This document shows, one piece after another, positions 16,806 through 24,651 of a DNA stretch of 30,257 nt; position 1 is the stretch's first letter; each line of letters starts with the position of its first letter. Source of the DNA: a virus. The position numbers and the translations under genes are program-made. A model generated the notes under the pieces. The model ran no database searches and was not told the DNA's origin. It was given only the letters and a program-made list of their open reading frames with translations. Location: positions 1 to 30,257 of the IMG/VR virus record IMGVR_UViG_3300044732_002244; one strand, written 5' to 3'.

Positions 16806-17459
16806 ATGGATTTTCCCAGTAATTCTGAAAAGGGAAAAGCTAGGCCAGTAAACAAAGACAACAAACAAGGCGCAAAGAAGAAGGCTCCGGACAAGCATAT
16901 TGAGAAAGTAGTTACCGGAGAGGTTACCAAAAAGCCAAAGTCTGCAAGCCGAAGGGCAAAAGATGTTATATTTGGCGAAGAGTTCAAAGCAGCTGCGCAC
17001 TATGTGATGAACGAGGTTCTTATTCCTGCCGTAAGAAACCTTATTGTGGACACGACCACGAAGGGTATCGAGCGCGTCATATACGGAGAGAACTCGCCTC
17101 GTCGAAGCAGCTCAATGGGCTCTGGTAGCCGATATTCCTACAATGCGCCCGTAAACCGTGGCACACAGCGTAGGGGCAATCTGCCGGACCAGTCCACGCG
17201 TTTTTCCACGAACAGGCGGAAGCACAATGTAGATGATATTCTACTTACGTCTAGGAGTGAGGCAGAGACTGTTGTCGAGAGACTGCTTGACATCATCGAC
17301 ACCTATGACTGTGCTTCGGTTGCCGACCTTTACGAACTTGTTGGATTCCCAGCAAGTTATGTGGACAACCAGTGGGGCTGGTTCTTCCTGCACCCAGTAA
17401 ACATCCGCCAGGTTCGAGAAGGATATTTGATTGACCTTCCGCCGGTAGAGCCAATCTGA
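16806..17459 (+). CDS. Conserved phage protein of unknown function, 217 aa
   Basis: The start at 16806 follows GAAAGG at about 6 bases. The N-terminal 60 residues are strongly basic and disordered-looking (GKARPVNKDNKQGAKKKAPD). The middle carries EFKAAAHYVMNEVLIPAVRN, and a low-complexity Ser/Arg/Asn stretch spans about residues 95-140. The C-terminal domain has VDDILLTSRSEAETVVERLL, VADLYELVGFPASYVDNQWG and a short sheet ending DLPPVEPI. That last signature recurs in the membrane proteins at 15303 and 17473. The basic region may bind nucleic acid. Part of the 16343-23299 operon. Confidence 0.72.
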   Translation: MDFPSNSEKGKARPVNKDNKQGAKKKAPDKHIEKVVTGEVTKKPKSASRRAKDVIFGEEFKAAAHYVMNEVLIPAVRNLIVDTTTKGIERVIYGENSPRRSSSMGSGSRYSYNAPVNRGTQRRGNLPDQSTRFSTNRRKHNVDDILLTSRSEAETVVERLLDIIDTYDCASVADLYELVGFPASYVDNQWGWFFLHPVNIRQVREGYLIDLPPVEPI

Positions 17460-17472
17460 ATTAGGAGCAATT

Positions 17473-18375
17473 ATGAGTATAATCCCACAGAACATGACCC
17501 AGTCACTAGGGCGTCATATTCTTACCATGAAGAAGAACCAGCCTGACGCAATGTTTGCTTTTGGCATCGCAAGCGTTCTAGGCGGTACGATATTTGCCTG
17601 CCGTGCAACGCTCAAGGCAAAGCCTGTTGTTGAGAACATCCAGAACCAGGTAGAGTCGGTTCGAGAGCTCAACTCGAGCAAAAGTGCTCATCCGTCGTAC
17701 AACGCAAACGACTACGGTAAAGACCTGGCCTATATTTACATGATGGGTGCCTATGACATCCTGAAACTTTACGGGCCTGCTATTCTTCTTACCGGCGCTG
17801 GCGTTGCTGCGCTTTCAAACTCCCACAACACGCTCAAAGAGAGGAACGCTTCACTTACTGCGGCATATGCTGTCGTGTCTGAGGCGTTCGAGGCTTATCG
17901 CAGCCGTGTTCGTGAAGAAGTTGGCGAGGAAAAAGAACTCGATCTTTATGTTGGTCGTTCTATGATTTCTATCGAGAACGAAGACGGAGAGAAAGAGGAG
18001 GCTTACGTGATAAGCGCCAGTGGTCTTTCGCCCTACGCCAGGTTCTTCGACGAGGCTTCTAGCAGCTTTCAGAAGAACCCAGAGATGAACAAACTGTTCA
18101 TCCAGTGCCAGGAGAGTTTTGCAAACGACCTTTTGTATGCTCGTGGGCACGTGTTCTTGAACGACGTCTACGACATGCTTGGACTTGAGCGGTCTTCTGC
18201 TGGCGCAGTTGTTGGCTGGATCCTTGACGGGGACGGCGACAACCATATTGACTTTGGCATATTTGACGTGAGGAACGAGCATTTCCTCAAGTCTTGGGAG
18301 CCACGAGTGCTGCTCGACTTCAACGTCGACGGCATCGTCTACGACAAGATTGAAAACAATAAGTTGGAGAAGTGA
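17473..18375 (+). CDS. Two-pass membrane protein (DUF6353-like), 300 aa
   Basis: The ATG at 17473 follows TAGGAGCAATT. There are two membrane segments, about 25-42 (DAMFAFGIASVLGGTIFACR) and 95-113 (LYGPAILLTGAGVAALSN), then the helix LTAAYAVVSEAFEAYRSRVR. The C-terminal domain carries GHVFLNDVYDMLGLERSSAG, GWILDGDGDNHIDFGIF and RVLLDFNVDG. The plan and motifs parallel the 249-aa protein at 15303 and fit the DUF6353-type family (function unknown). Bulky soluble C-terminal domains on a double-pass anchor suggest a scaffold or sensor at the membrane; this is inference. Confidence 0.75.
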   Translation: MSIIPQNMTQSLGRHILTMKKNQPDAMFAFGIASVLGGTIFACRATLKAKPVVENIQNQVESVRELNSSKSAHPSYNANDYGKDLAYIYMMGAYDILKLYGPAILLTGAGVAALSNSHNTLKERNASLTAAYAVVSEAFEAYRSRVREEVGEEKELDLYVGRSMISIENEDGEKEEAYVISASGLSPYARFFDEASSSFQKNPEMNKLFIQCQESFANDLLYARGHVFLNDVYDMLGLERSSAGAVVGWILDGDGDNHIDFGIFDVRNEHFLKSWEPRVLLDFNVDGIVYDKIENNKLEK

Positions 18376-19049
18376 TGGATATTCAGGAAGTTATTCACAA
18401 CAAGAACGTGCAGATTGGAGGTGTCGGCATCGGCTGCCTAGCAGTCGGTGCTGCCGCCGGATTCTTTTTTGCCAAGAACAAGTACCAGGCCGAGGAGTTT
18501 ATTTTTGTCGAGGAGGAAGTTATGACGCTTCCTTTTGACGACGAAGAGCCTCCGTCGGAGCACCTGGTGCACTCTCTCGATGACGTCTACGTCTCCGAGA
18601 AGGTGCAGAAAATTGAGCATATCGGGGCCTCTGACGAACCGGAGGAGCCCGTGAAAAACATATTTACCCGTGAGGACAACTGGAACTACGACGAGGAGAT
18701 TTCTCAGCGTACTTCTGAGAAGCCGTACGTGATCCACAGGGACGAGTTCTTCTCTGACGAGATGGGACTCAACCAGCTGACTTTCACGTACTACGCCGGT
18801 GACGATATTCTGACCGACGAGCAGGACAAGCCTGTGCACAACTACGAGACTGTGGTTGGCGATATTCGCTTTGGTCATGGGTCGCTGGATCCGAACGTGT
18901 TCTATGCTCGTAACGAAGAGCTTGGGTCTGAGTATGAAATCCTCCACACGGACGGGTTCTACTCTATCGAGGTTCTTGGCTACGGCCTCGAGAGCGAGTA
19001 CGAAGAGCAGGACGAAAAAGAGATACTCTTAAAGTTTAAGGACGAGTAA
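18375..19049 (+). CDS. Single-pass membrane protein with conserved phage domain, 224 aa
   Basis: The ATG at 18375 overlaps the preceding stop (TGATG); a GTG one codon earlier is also possible. A membrane segment spans about residues 12-32 (VQIGGVGIGCLAVGAAAGFF), then an acidic linker and a C-terminal domain with KPYVIHRDEFF, LTFTYYAGDDILTDEQDKPV, FGHGSLDPNVFYARNEELGS and YSIEVLGYG. The TYYAGDD.L.DE and DPNV.Y.RN motifs recur in phage proteins that I recall as neighbours of DUF6353-type genes. Function is unknown. It probably acts with the proteins at 16806 and 17473. Confidence 0.72.
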   Translation: MDIQEVIHNKNVQIGGVGIGCLAVGAAAGFFFAKNKYQAEEFIFVEEEVMTLPFDDEEPPSEHLVHSLDDVYVSEKVQKIEHIGASDEPEEPVKNIFTREDNWNYDEEISQRTSEKPYVIHRDEFFSDEMGLNQLTFTYYAGDDILTDEQDKPVHNYETVVGDIRFGHGSLDPNVFYARNEELGSEYEILHTDGFYSIEVLGYGLESEYEEQDEKEILLKFKDE

Positions 19050-19591
19050 TGTTGGACGTCCTGCTTGAAGAAGAATATTTCGACTGTCTCTACGACAGTA
19101 TGGTCGGGGGGATTACTTTACCGGCTGGAGAGGAATTCTACAAACTCTTCAAGCAGTTGTATACTTCCAGGTTCTACTGGATCGTTCCAGGTGATGAGAA
19201 CCGGGCAGAAGACGGGGTCGACCTCAGAAAGCAGTTCATATCTGCAAGAAAGGTCGACCCCGTCGTACCCGGCTGGACCGAAGAAGCTTGCTCTATACTA
19301 GAGATGCTTGTTGCTTTTTCTGACATAGCTGAATTTGAGACTGATGAAAAAGCAAGCGAATGGTTCTGGATATTTCTGGACAACCTCGACCTGAGTGGTA
19401 TGCATGACGGGGCTTTCGACGAACTAAAGTTTGAAGAGATAATCTACCGGTTTGTCTCTAGAGACTACAAATACAACGGCCAAGGCGGACTATTTCCGCT
19501 AGAACATCCAACCAAAGACCAACGAGAAGTCGAGATTTGGTACCAGTTCTGTGCCTATATTTCAGAACTGAGCATTTTTGAAAGGGACTAG
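19049..19591 (+). CDS. Conserved phage protein of unknown function, 180 aa
   Basis: The start overlaps the previous stop (TAATG). The protein is soluble and acidic. It contains FYWIVPGDENRAEDGVDLR, CSILEMLVAFSD, WFWIFLDNLDLSGMHDGAFD and YNGQGGLFPLEHPTKDQREV with EIWYQFCAYI at the end. The FYW..PGDENR.EDG.DLR and REVEIWYQ patterns mark a family found in many phages; I do not know its function. It sits directly upstream of the replication protein, whose GTG start follows its stop immediately, so the two are translationally coupled. Confidence 0.75.
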   Translation: MLDVLLEEEYFDCLYDSMVGGITLPAGEEFYKLFKQLYTSRFYWIVPGDENRAEDGVDLRKQFISARKVDPVVPGWTEEACSILEMLVAFSDIAEFETDEKASEWFWIFLDNLDLSGMHDGAFDELKFEEIIYRFVSRDYKYNGQGGLFPLEHPTKDQREVEIWYQFCAYISELSIFERD

Positions 19592-22500
19592 GTGGACTTC
19601 TATACGATAAAGACAAAAGAGTCTAAGGACGGAACTCTTACCGTATATCCTGATTTTACCGTAGGTAGGTCCAAAGATCTCATGATCAGAGGACGTTCGT
19701 TCTATGCCATATGGGACGAAGAGCGGGATATTTGGTCTACGGACGAGTACGACGTCCAGAGACTTGTCGATGCAGACCTGAAGCGATATTCTGAAGAATT
19801 AAATGCTCCGTGCAAAGTCTTGACCATGAAGTCTTTCAACACCAAGACCTGGAGCAACTTCAAGTCTTTCATGCTCAACATGAGTGACAACAGCCACCCG
19901 CTGGATGAAAAACTCATATTCTCGAACACGGACGTATCGAAGACGGACTACGCAAGCAAGAAACTTCCATATCCTCTGGAAGAGGGGTCTATCGAAGCTT
20001 GGGACGAACTTCTTACTACACTATATTCTGAAGAAGAGCGTGCAAAGATCGAATGGGCTATCGGGGCAGTCGTATCTGGTGATTCGAAGAAGATCCAGAA
20101 GTTTCTGGTTTTCTACGGTCCTGCTGGTAGTGGTAAATCCACAATTCTGAACATTATTCAGAGCCTTTTTGACGGCTATACCGCCACTTTTGACGCAAAA
20201 GCTCTTGGTAGTAGCAACGGAGCATTTGCCACTGAGGTGTTCCGCTCAAACCCTCTGGTCGCCATTCAGCACGACGGAGACCTTTCCAGGATAGACGACA
20301 ACACCAAACTCAACTCTATCATATCCCACGAAGACATGACCATGAACGAAAAGTACAAGCCCAGCTACACTGCTAGGGTAAATGCTTTTTTGTTCATGGG
20401 GACGAACCAGCCAGTTAAGATCTCGGATGCAAAGTCTGGCATCATACGAAGGCTTATAGACGTTCATCCTAGTGGGCATCGTGTCGACAACAGTCGGTAC
20501 CATATTTTGATGAGCCAGATAGAGTTTGAGCTCGGCCCTATTGCATACCACTGTCTTAAGCGGTACAAAGAAATGGGTAGGAACTACTATGGTGGCTACC
20601 GTCCTCTTGAGATGATGCTTCAGACTGACGTTTTCTACAACTACGTAGAAGCATATTACGACTTGTTCAAGTCTCAGGACGGTGCCAGTCTGAAGCAGGC
20701 ATACAGTCTTTACAAAGAGTTTTGTGAAGAAACAGGAATTGAGAAGCATCTTCCGCAGTACAAGTTCCGGGAAGAACTTAGAAACTATTTTGAAAGGTTC
20801 CAGGACCGTGCGATGGTGGATGGTATTCAGATCCGGAGCTACTACAGCGGGTTCAAGGAGATCGGTTCTTTTGGAACTGTTGCTCCGACAAAGCCGTACG
20901 ACATAGTCTTCGAGCACGAGGACTCTATATTTGACGAGCTGATGGCGACCATGCCTGCCCAGTACGGCAAGCAGAGTGGATTTCCTGGTCGACGCTGGGA
21001 AAACGTAACGACTACTCTCTCCGACCTCGACACCACAAAACTTCATTTTGTCAAGGTCCCCGAGCAGCATATTGTAGTCGACTTTGACCTTGTCGACGAG
21101 AACGGAGAAAAAGACCTGCAGAAGAACATTGAAGCAGCGTCAAAACTTCCGCCAACATATTCTGAGTTGAGCAAGAGTGGTGCTGGTATACACCTGCACT
21201 ATATTTACAGTGGAGATGTCCATGAACTTGCGTCTGTCTATGACGTAGGCATCGAGGTCAAAACTTTGTTGGGGGACTCTTCTCTTCGGAGAAAACTCAC
21301 CAAGTGCAACAATTTACCAATAGCAACCATAAGCGGCGGTCTGCCGAAGAAAGAAGTTCCCGTGCTTGACATTAAGAGTGTGCAGAGTGAGAAGGGGCTT
21401 CGTGATCTTATCGGGAGGAACCTCCGCAAGGAGATCCACCCGGGTACGAAGCCTTCCATTGATTTCATCCACAAGATTCTTGCGGATGCTTACGAGTCTG
21501 GGCTTGCCTACGACCTTACGGACATGAAGCCGACTATATTTACGTTTGCTGCGATGAGCTCGAACCAGGCAGCTACCTGTCTCAAGACTGCTCAGTCCAT
21601 GCAGTTCGTCGGTAAGGACCATATTCCCCCGCCAGTTGAAGTGACTGAGTCAAAGCTTGCATTTTTTGACGTCGAGGTCTACCCTAACCTGTTTGTAGTC
21701 TGTTGGAAGTTCGAGGACTCTGACGAAGTGGTAAAGATGATCAACCCTTCCCCAAAGGAAGTGGAGGATCTGTTCTCCCTCAAACTCGTCGGGTTCAACA
21801 ACCGCCGGTACGACAACCATATTCTTTATGGTAGGTTCCTGGGGTACTCGCTCAAAGACCTGTATGTTCTTAGCCAGAAGATCATATCTGGCGACAAGAA
21901 CTGCTTCTTCCGAGAAGCGTACAACATATCGTACACGGACATCTACGACTTCAGCTCGAAGAAGCAGGGTCTAAAGAAGTTCCAGATCGAGCTTGGTATC
22001 CAGCACATGGAGATGGATATTTCATGGGACGACCCTGTCGACGAAGAGTTGTGGCCCAGAGTCATCGACTACTGTGCGAACGACGTCATATCTACGGAGA
22101 AGGTGTTCAAGTACCGGGCTCAGGACTTTGTAGCAAGGGAGATCCTGGCTGAACTGTCCGGCTTGAGTGTCAACCACAGCACTCAGGCACACACAGCAAA
22201 GATCATATTTGGGGACGAGAAGTACCCACAGAAGAGCTTTATTTATACCGATTTGAGCAAAGAATTCAAAGGATACAAATTTGATGGAAAGGAAAGCACC
22301 TACCGTGGCGAGGTCACAGGTGAGGGTGGATACGTATACGCAGAGCCGGGCATATATGAGAATGTTGCCCTTCTGGACGTTGCGTCTATGCATCCAACGA
22401 GTATCGAAGCCCTCAATCTATTTGGACCCTACACAAAGTCGTTCTCCGATCTTAAACAAGCTCGTATGGCGATCAAGCATAAGGATTACGAAGCGGCCCG

Positions 22501-23299
22501 ATCTCTACTTGGAGGTAAACTCAAACCATTTTTGGGAGATAGTGCTGATGACGCTGAGGGGCTCTCATATGCTCTTAAGATCGTCATCAACATCGTCTAC
22601 GGCCTCACAAGTGCGCGTTTCGAAAACCCTTTTAAAGACAACCGAAATGTAGACAACATCGTCGCAAAGCGTGGCGCACTGTTCATGGTGGACCTGAAGC
22701 ATGCGGTCCAGGAGCAGGGATATTCTGTGGTCCACATCAAGACGGACTCCATCAAGATCCCAAATGCTACTCCTGAGATCATATCCTTCGTGACCGAATT
22801 TGGAAAGAAGTACGGCTACGACTTCGAGCACGAGACGACCTACGACAAGTTCTGTCTTGTCAACGACGCTGTCTATATTGCTCGGGCCGATGGTAAGTGG
22901 ACCGCTGTTGGGGCACAGTTCCAGCATCCTTACGTCTACAAGTCGCTCTTCTCCAAAGAGACTCTTGAGTTCAAGGACTTCTGTGAGACCAAGAACGTCA
23001 CGCAGGGTGTCATGTATCTTGACTATACCATGAGCGATCCCCCTGATGTGGCGTCCATGACCCACGTAGGGAGGACTGGAAGCTTTGTCCCAGTAGAAAC
23101 TGGCGGCGGGCTTTTGTGGCGCATCAAGGACGACAAGCACTATGCTGTTGTCGGAACAAAAGGATATTCTTGGCAGGAGAGCGAGGCCGTCAAAGATCGT
23201 GACGACCCTAACATCGACCTGTCATATTTCGAGGCGCTCGTGGATGCTGCCGTCAAGGCTATAGAGAAGTACGGCTCTTTCAACGACTTTGTTGCGTAG
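19592..23299 (+). CDS. Fused SF3 helicase / primase-like / family B DNA polymerase, 1235 aa
   Basis: The GTG start follows the previous stop directly, with GAAAGGGA upstream. Three units are visible. (a) SF3 (D5-type) helicase, about 150-330: Walker A GPAGSGKST (176-184), acidic HDGDL near 226, FLFMGTNQ (about 266-273) as motif C, and IIRR near 285; a winged-helix-like stretch follows. (b) AEP-primase-like, about 485-600: VVDFD (D497, D499), SKSGAGIHLHY and GIEVKT, the usual order DhD, SxH, hE. (c) Family B polymerase, about 690-1150: exonuclease FDVEVYPN (D693, E695), GFNNRRYDNHIL and YCANDV; motif A DVASMHPTS (about 929), B KIVINIVYG (about 996), C KTDS (D1052). Motif C has Lys where DTD is usual, but the catalytic second Asp is kept. 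It probably unwinds, perhaps primes, and copies phage DNA. No separate helicase or primase gene is in the window. Confidence 0.9.
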   Translation: MDFYTIKTKESKDGTLTVYPDFTVGRSKDLMIRGRSFYAIWDEERDIWSTDEYDVQRLVDADLKRYSEELNAPCKVLTMKSFNTKTWSNFKSFMLNMSDNSHPLDEKLIFSNTDVSKTDYASKKLPYPLEEGSIEAWDELLTTLYSEEERAKIEWAIGAVVSGDSKKIQKFLVFYGPAGSGKSTILNIIQSLFDGYTATFDAKALGSSNGAFATEVFRSNPLVAIQHDGDLSRIDDNTKLNSIISHEDMTMNEKYKPSYTARVNAFLFMGTNQPVKISDAKSGIIRRLIDVHPSGHRVDNSRYHILMSQIEFELGPIAYHCLKRYKEMGRNYYGGYRPLEMMLQTDVFYNYVEAYYDLFKSQDGASLKQAYSLYKEFCEETGIEKHLPQYKFREELRNYFERFQDRAMVDGIQIRSYYSGFKEIGSFGTVAPTKPYDIVFEHEDSIFDELMATMPAQYGKQSGFPGRRWENVTTTLSDLDTTKLHFVKVPEQHIVVDFDLVDENGEKDLQKNIEAASKLPPTYSELSKSGAGIHLHYIYSGDVHELASVYDVGIEVKTLLGDSSLRRKLTKCNNLPIATISGGLPKKEVPVLDIKSVQSEKGLRDLIGRNLRKEIHPGTKPSIDFIHKILADAYESGLAYDLTDMKPTIFTFAAMSSNQAATCLKTAQSMQFVGKDHIPPPVEVTESKLAFFDVEVYPNLFVVCWKFEDSDEVVKMINPSPKEVEDLFSLKLVGFNNRRYDNHILYGRFLGYSLKDLYVLSQKIISGDKNCFFREAYNISYTDIYDFSSKKQGLKKFQIELGIQHMEMDISWDDPVDEELWPRVIDYCANDVISTEKVFKYRAQDFVAREILAELSGLSVNHSTQAHTAKIIFGDEKYPQKSFIYTDLSKEFKGYKFDGKESTYRGEVTGEGGYVYAEPGIYENVALLDVASMHPTSIEALNLFGPYTKSFSDLKQARMAIKHKDYEAARSLLGGKLKPFLGDSADDAEGLSYALKIVINIVYGLTSARFENPFKDNRNVDNIVAKRGALFMVDLKHAVQEQGYSVVHIKTDSIKIPNATPEIISFVTEFGKKYGYDFEHETTYDKFCLVNDAVYIARADGKWTAVGAQFQHPYVYKSLFSKETLEFKDFCETKNVTQGVMYLDYTMSDPPDVASMTHVGRTGSFVPVETGGGLLWRIKDDKHYAVVGTKGYSWQESEAVKDRDDPNIDLSYFEALVDAAVKAIEKYGSFNDFVA

Positions 23300-23324
23300 T
23301 CGTAATTTTTACATGCTTTATAGT
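23300..23324 (+). promoter_or_regulatory. Phage promoter P5 (TCGTAA-13 bp-TATAGT)
   Basis: TCGTAA at 23300-23305, beginning one base after the polymerase stop; TTTACATG in the spacer; TATAGT at 23319-23324. It starts the transcript of the 92-aa protein and the ssDNA-binding-like gene. Confidence 0.82.
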
Positions 23325-23400
23325 GAGAGAACATGTAGTATGCGTGATGACTAGAAAATATCTAGTCGGAGAAAGCTACATGTCCTCTCATATTTGCTTT
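23325..23400 (+). promoter_or_regulatory. Folded 5' leader RNA, leader 3
   Basis: GAGAG plus ACATGTAG (23325-23338) pairs with CTACATGT plus CTCTC (23376-23389): 5 bp and 8 bp around one mismatch. Inside is GACTAGA/TCTAGTC (23349-23367, loop AAATA). The sequence then runs into ATATTTGCTTT and the RBS AAGGAG. The closing arm begins right after the -10 box, as in leaders 1 and 2, although sequences differ inside the fold. Confidence 0.72.
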
Positions 23401-23423
23401 CCCGTCAAACAAGGAGAATTACA

Positions 23424-23702
23424 ATGAAAGCAATCAACGTCAGCCAGGTTCCTAAGGGAGCACGAAAGCTGCGGGCATCCAAGTGGGAGTTCGTCTCGAA
23501 GACCTTGCTGGATGGCAAGGCCTGCGTGATCGAGCCCTCGGACTACAAGGACTACAAGACCGAGAGCGCACTGCGCAGTTCACTCTCGTCGCACATGCGG
23601 TCCCGAAAGATCAAGTACTCCATCCGGAAGGACGCCTCTACGGGGAACTTCTACGTCATTCCGAAGCAGGAAGACTCCTGGGAGCAGGCCCACTCGATCT
23701 AG
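23424..23702 (+). CDS. Small basic protein, 92 aa
   Basis: The ATG at 23424 follows AAGGAGAATTACA. An in-frame start at 23394 lies in the leader and has no RBS. The protein has many Lys and Arg (KGARKLRASKWEF, SLSSHMRSRKIKYSIRKDAS) and a beta-like end (GNFYVIPKQED). It could be a small nucleic-acid-binding protein, but no known fold is recognised. Codon choice is strongly C/G-ending compared with the neighbouring genes, which together with the own promoter and strong RBS suggests abundant expression. Confidence 0.72.
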   Translation: MKAINVSQVPKGARKLRASKWEFVSKTLLDGKACVIEPSDYKDYKTESALRSSLSSHMRSRKIKYSIRKDASTGNFYVIPKQEDSWEQAHSI

Positions 23703-23715
23703 TGGTAGATGTCCT

Positions 23716-23748
23716 GAGCATGACTAAAAACTGCTCTTATCATTTTTA
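23716..23748 (+). terminator. Weak hairpin with U tract
   Basis: GAGCA (23716-23720) pairs with TGCTC (23732-23736), followed by TTATCATTTTT. With only 5 bp it may be a partial terminator or a processing site between the 92-aa gene and the ssDNA-binding-like gene, which has no promoter of its own. Confidence 0.45.
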
Positions 23749-23767
23749 CTCAAACAAAGGAACAACA

Positions 23768-24214
23768 ATGTCAGAGCAGAAGACTTTCATGCTTGAAGAT
23801 GCACGAATCATTTTCAGGAACTTTGCAGGAAAAGAAGGCCAGTACAACCGTGAGGGCGACCGCAACTTTGCAGTTGTCCTTCCTGATGAACTTGCCGAGC
23901 AGCTTGTCAAGGACGGCTGGAACGTCCGTTTTCTCAAGGCTCGCGAAGAGGGCGAGAGCGACACGCCCTATGTCCAGGTCGCTGTGAACTACTCGAACCG
24001 TCCTCCCCGGATCACGATGATCACGACCAACTCCCGTACCGTCATGGGCGAGGAGAGCGTAGACGTCCTTGACTGGATGGAGTTCAAAACTGCAGATCTT
24101 ATTTGCCGTGGGTACGAGTGGACAGTCAACGGCAAGTCTGGTGTCAAAGCATATCTTCAGTCTCTCTTCGTCACCATCGAAGAGGACGAGCTCGAGCAGA
24201 AGTACGCCGAGTAA
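23768..24214 (+). CDS. Probable phage single-stranded DNA-binding protein, 148 aa
   Basis: The ATG at 23768 follows AAAGGAACAACA. The frame is open back to 23483, but that part overlaps the preceding gene. The protein has LEDARIIFRNFAGKEGQYNR, EGDRNFAVVLPDELAEQLVK, DGWNVRFLKAREEGE, YVQVAVNY, PPRITMITTNSRT and GVKAYLQSLFVTI. I recall this RNF.G.E...N.EGDRNF and DGWNVK pattern from phage proteins described as ssDNA-binding with an OB-like fold. Its position after the polymerase fits coating of single strands during replication. Function rests on recalled family similarity and context, not a search. Confidence 0.68.
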   Translation: MSEQKTFMLEDARIIFRNFAGKEGQYNREGDRNFAVVLPDELAEQLVKDGWNVRFLKAREEGESDTPYVQVAVNYSNRPPRITMITTNSRTVMGEESVDVLDWMEFKTADLICRGYEWTVNGKSGVKAYLQSLFVTIEEDELEQKYAE

Positions 24215-24237
24215 CTCTTAACGAAAGGATATTTACA

Positions 24238-24651
24238 ATGGATTTCAAGGACTACGTTCGAAAGCCGTTCACCATCAAGGCTGTCGAGGTTACCGACGAG
24301 AACTTCGAGGAGGTTGCAGCATTTTGTGGAAAGAGCATCCAGGTCACCCAGAAGGGCGATCGCTTTATCCTGGTCAACCGACGAATCATCCCTACTGGGA
24401 CTAAGATTTTTGTCGGCTGGTGGATCACTGTAATGGACGACAACATCCGCTGCTACCCGCCCCGTTCCTTCGAGTCTCAGTTCACCAAGGCCACCGAGTC
24501 TGGTGAGATCGGCTCGAGCATCGACAATGCTCTTTCGATCCTCGACGAGGTTCAGAAGACGAACCGGGAGATCATCGATATTCTGGACGGGAACCCCGAG
24601 CAGGTTCTCACTACTAACTCCCCGATCGACCTTGAGGTTGACGAGGACTAG
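24238..24651 (+). CDS. Conserved phage protein of unknown function, 137 aa
   Basis: The ATG at 24238 follows GAAAGGATATTTACA. The protein starts MDFKDYVRKPFTIKAVEVTD, then ENFEEVAAFCG, a small beta region with FILVNRRIIPTGTKIFVGWW and ITVMDDNIRCYPPRSFESQF, then a helical acidic tail (LSILDEVQKTNREIIDILDG). The Y.RKPF.V.AV.VT and VG.W.T.M.DNIRCY motifs are shared by a widespread small phage protein family of unknown role. It ends the P5 operon and is followed by the gene-free structured region. Confidence 0.72.
   Translation: MDFKDYVRKPFTIKAVEVTDENFEEVAAFCGKSIQVTQKGDRFILVNRRIIPTGTKIFVGWWITVMDDNIRCYPPRSFESQFTKATESGEIGSSIDNALSILDEVQKTNREIIDILDGNPEQVLTTNSPIDLEVDED

Noticed and set aside
16760-16806. 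Frameshift at GAAAAAC near the end of the 150-aa gene
   Set aside because: A -1 shift does not lead into the next gene's frame, and the +1 frame meets a TAA just before 16806.
20246-21070. 274-codon open frame on the - strand
   Set aside because: It is antisense to the helicase and primase-like part of the replication protein, whose motifs are unmistakable. There is no promoter on that strand.
23483-23767. N-terminal extension of the ssDNA-binding-like protein
   Set aside because: It overlaps the 92-aa gene almost fully in another frame. The ATG at 23768 with AAAGGA and the conserved start fits the family length.
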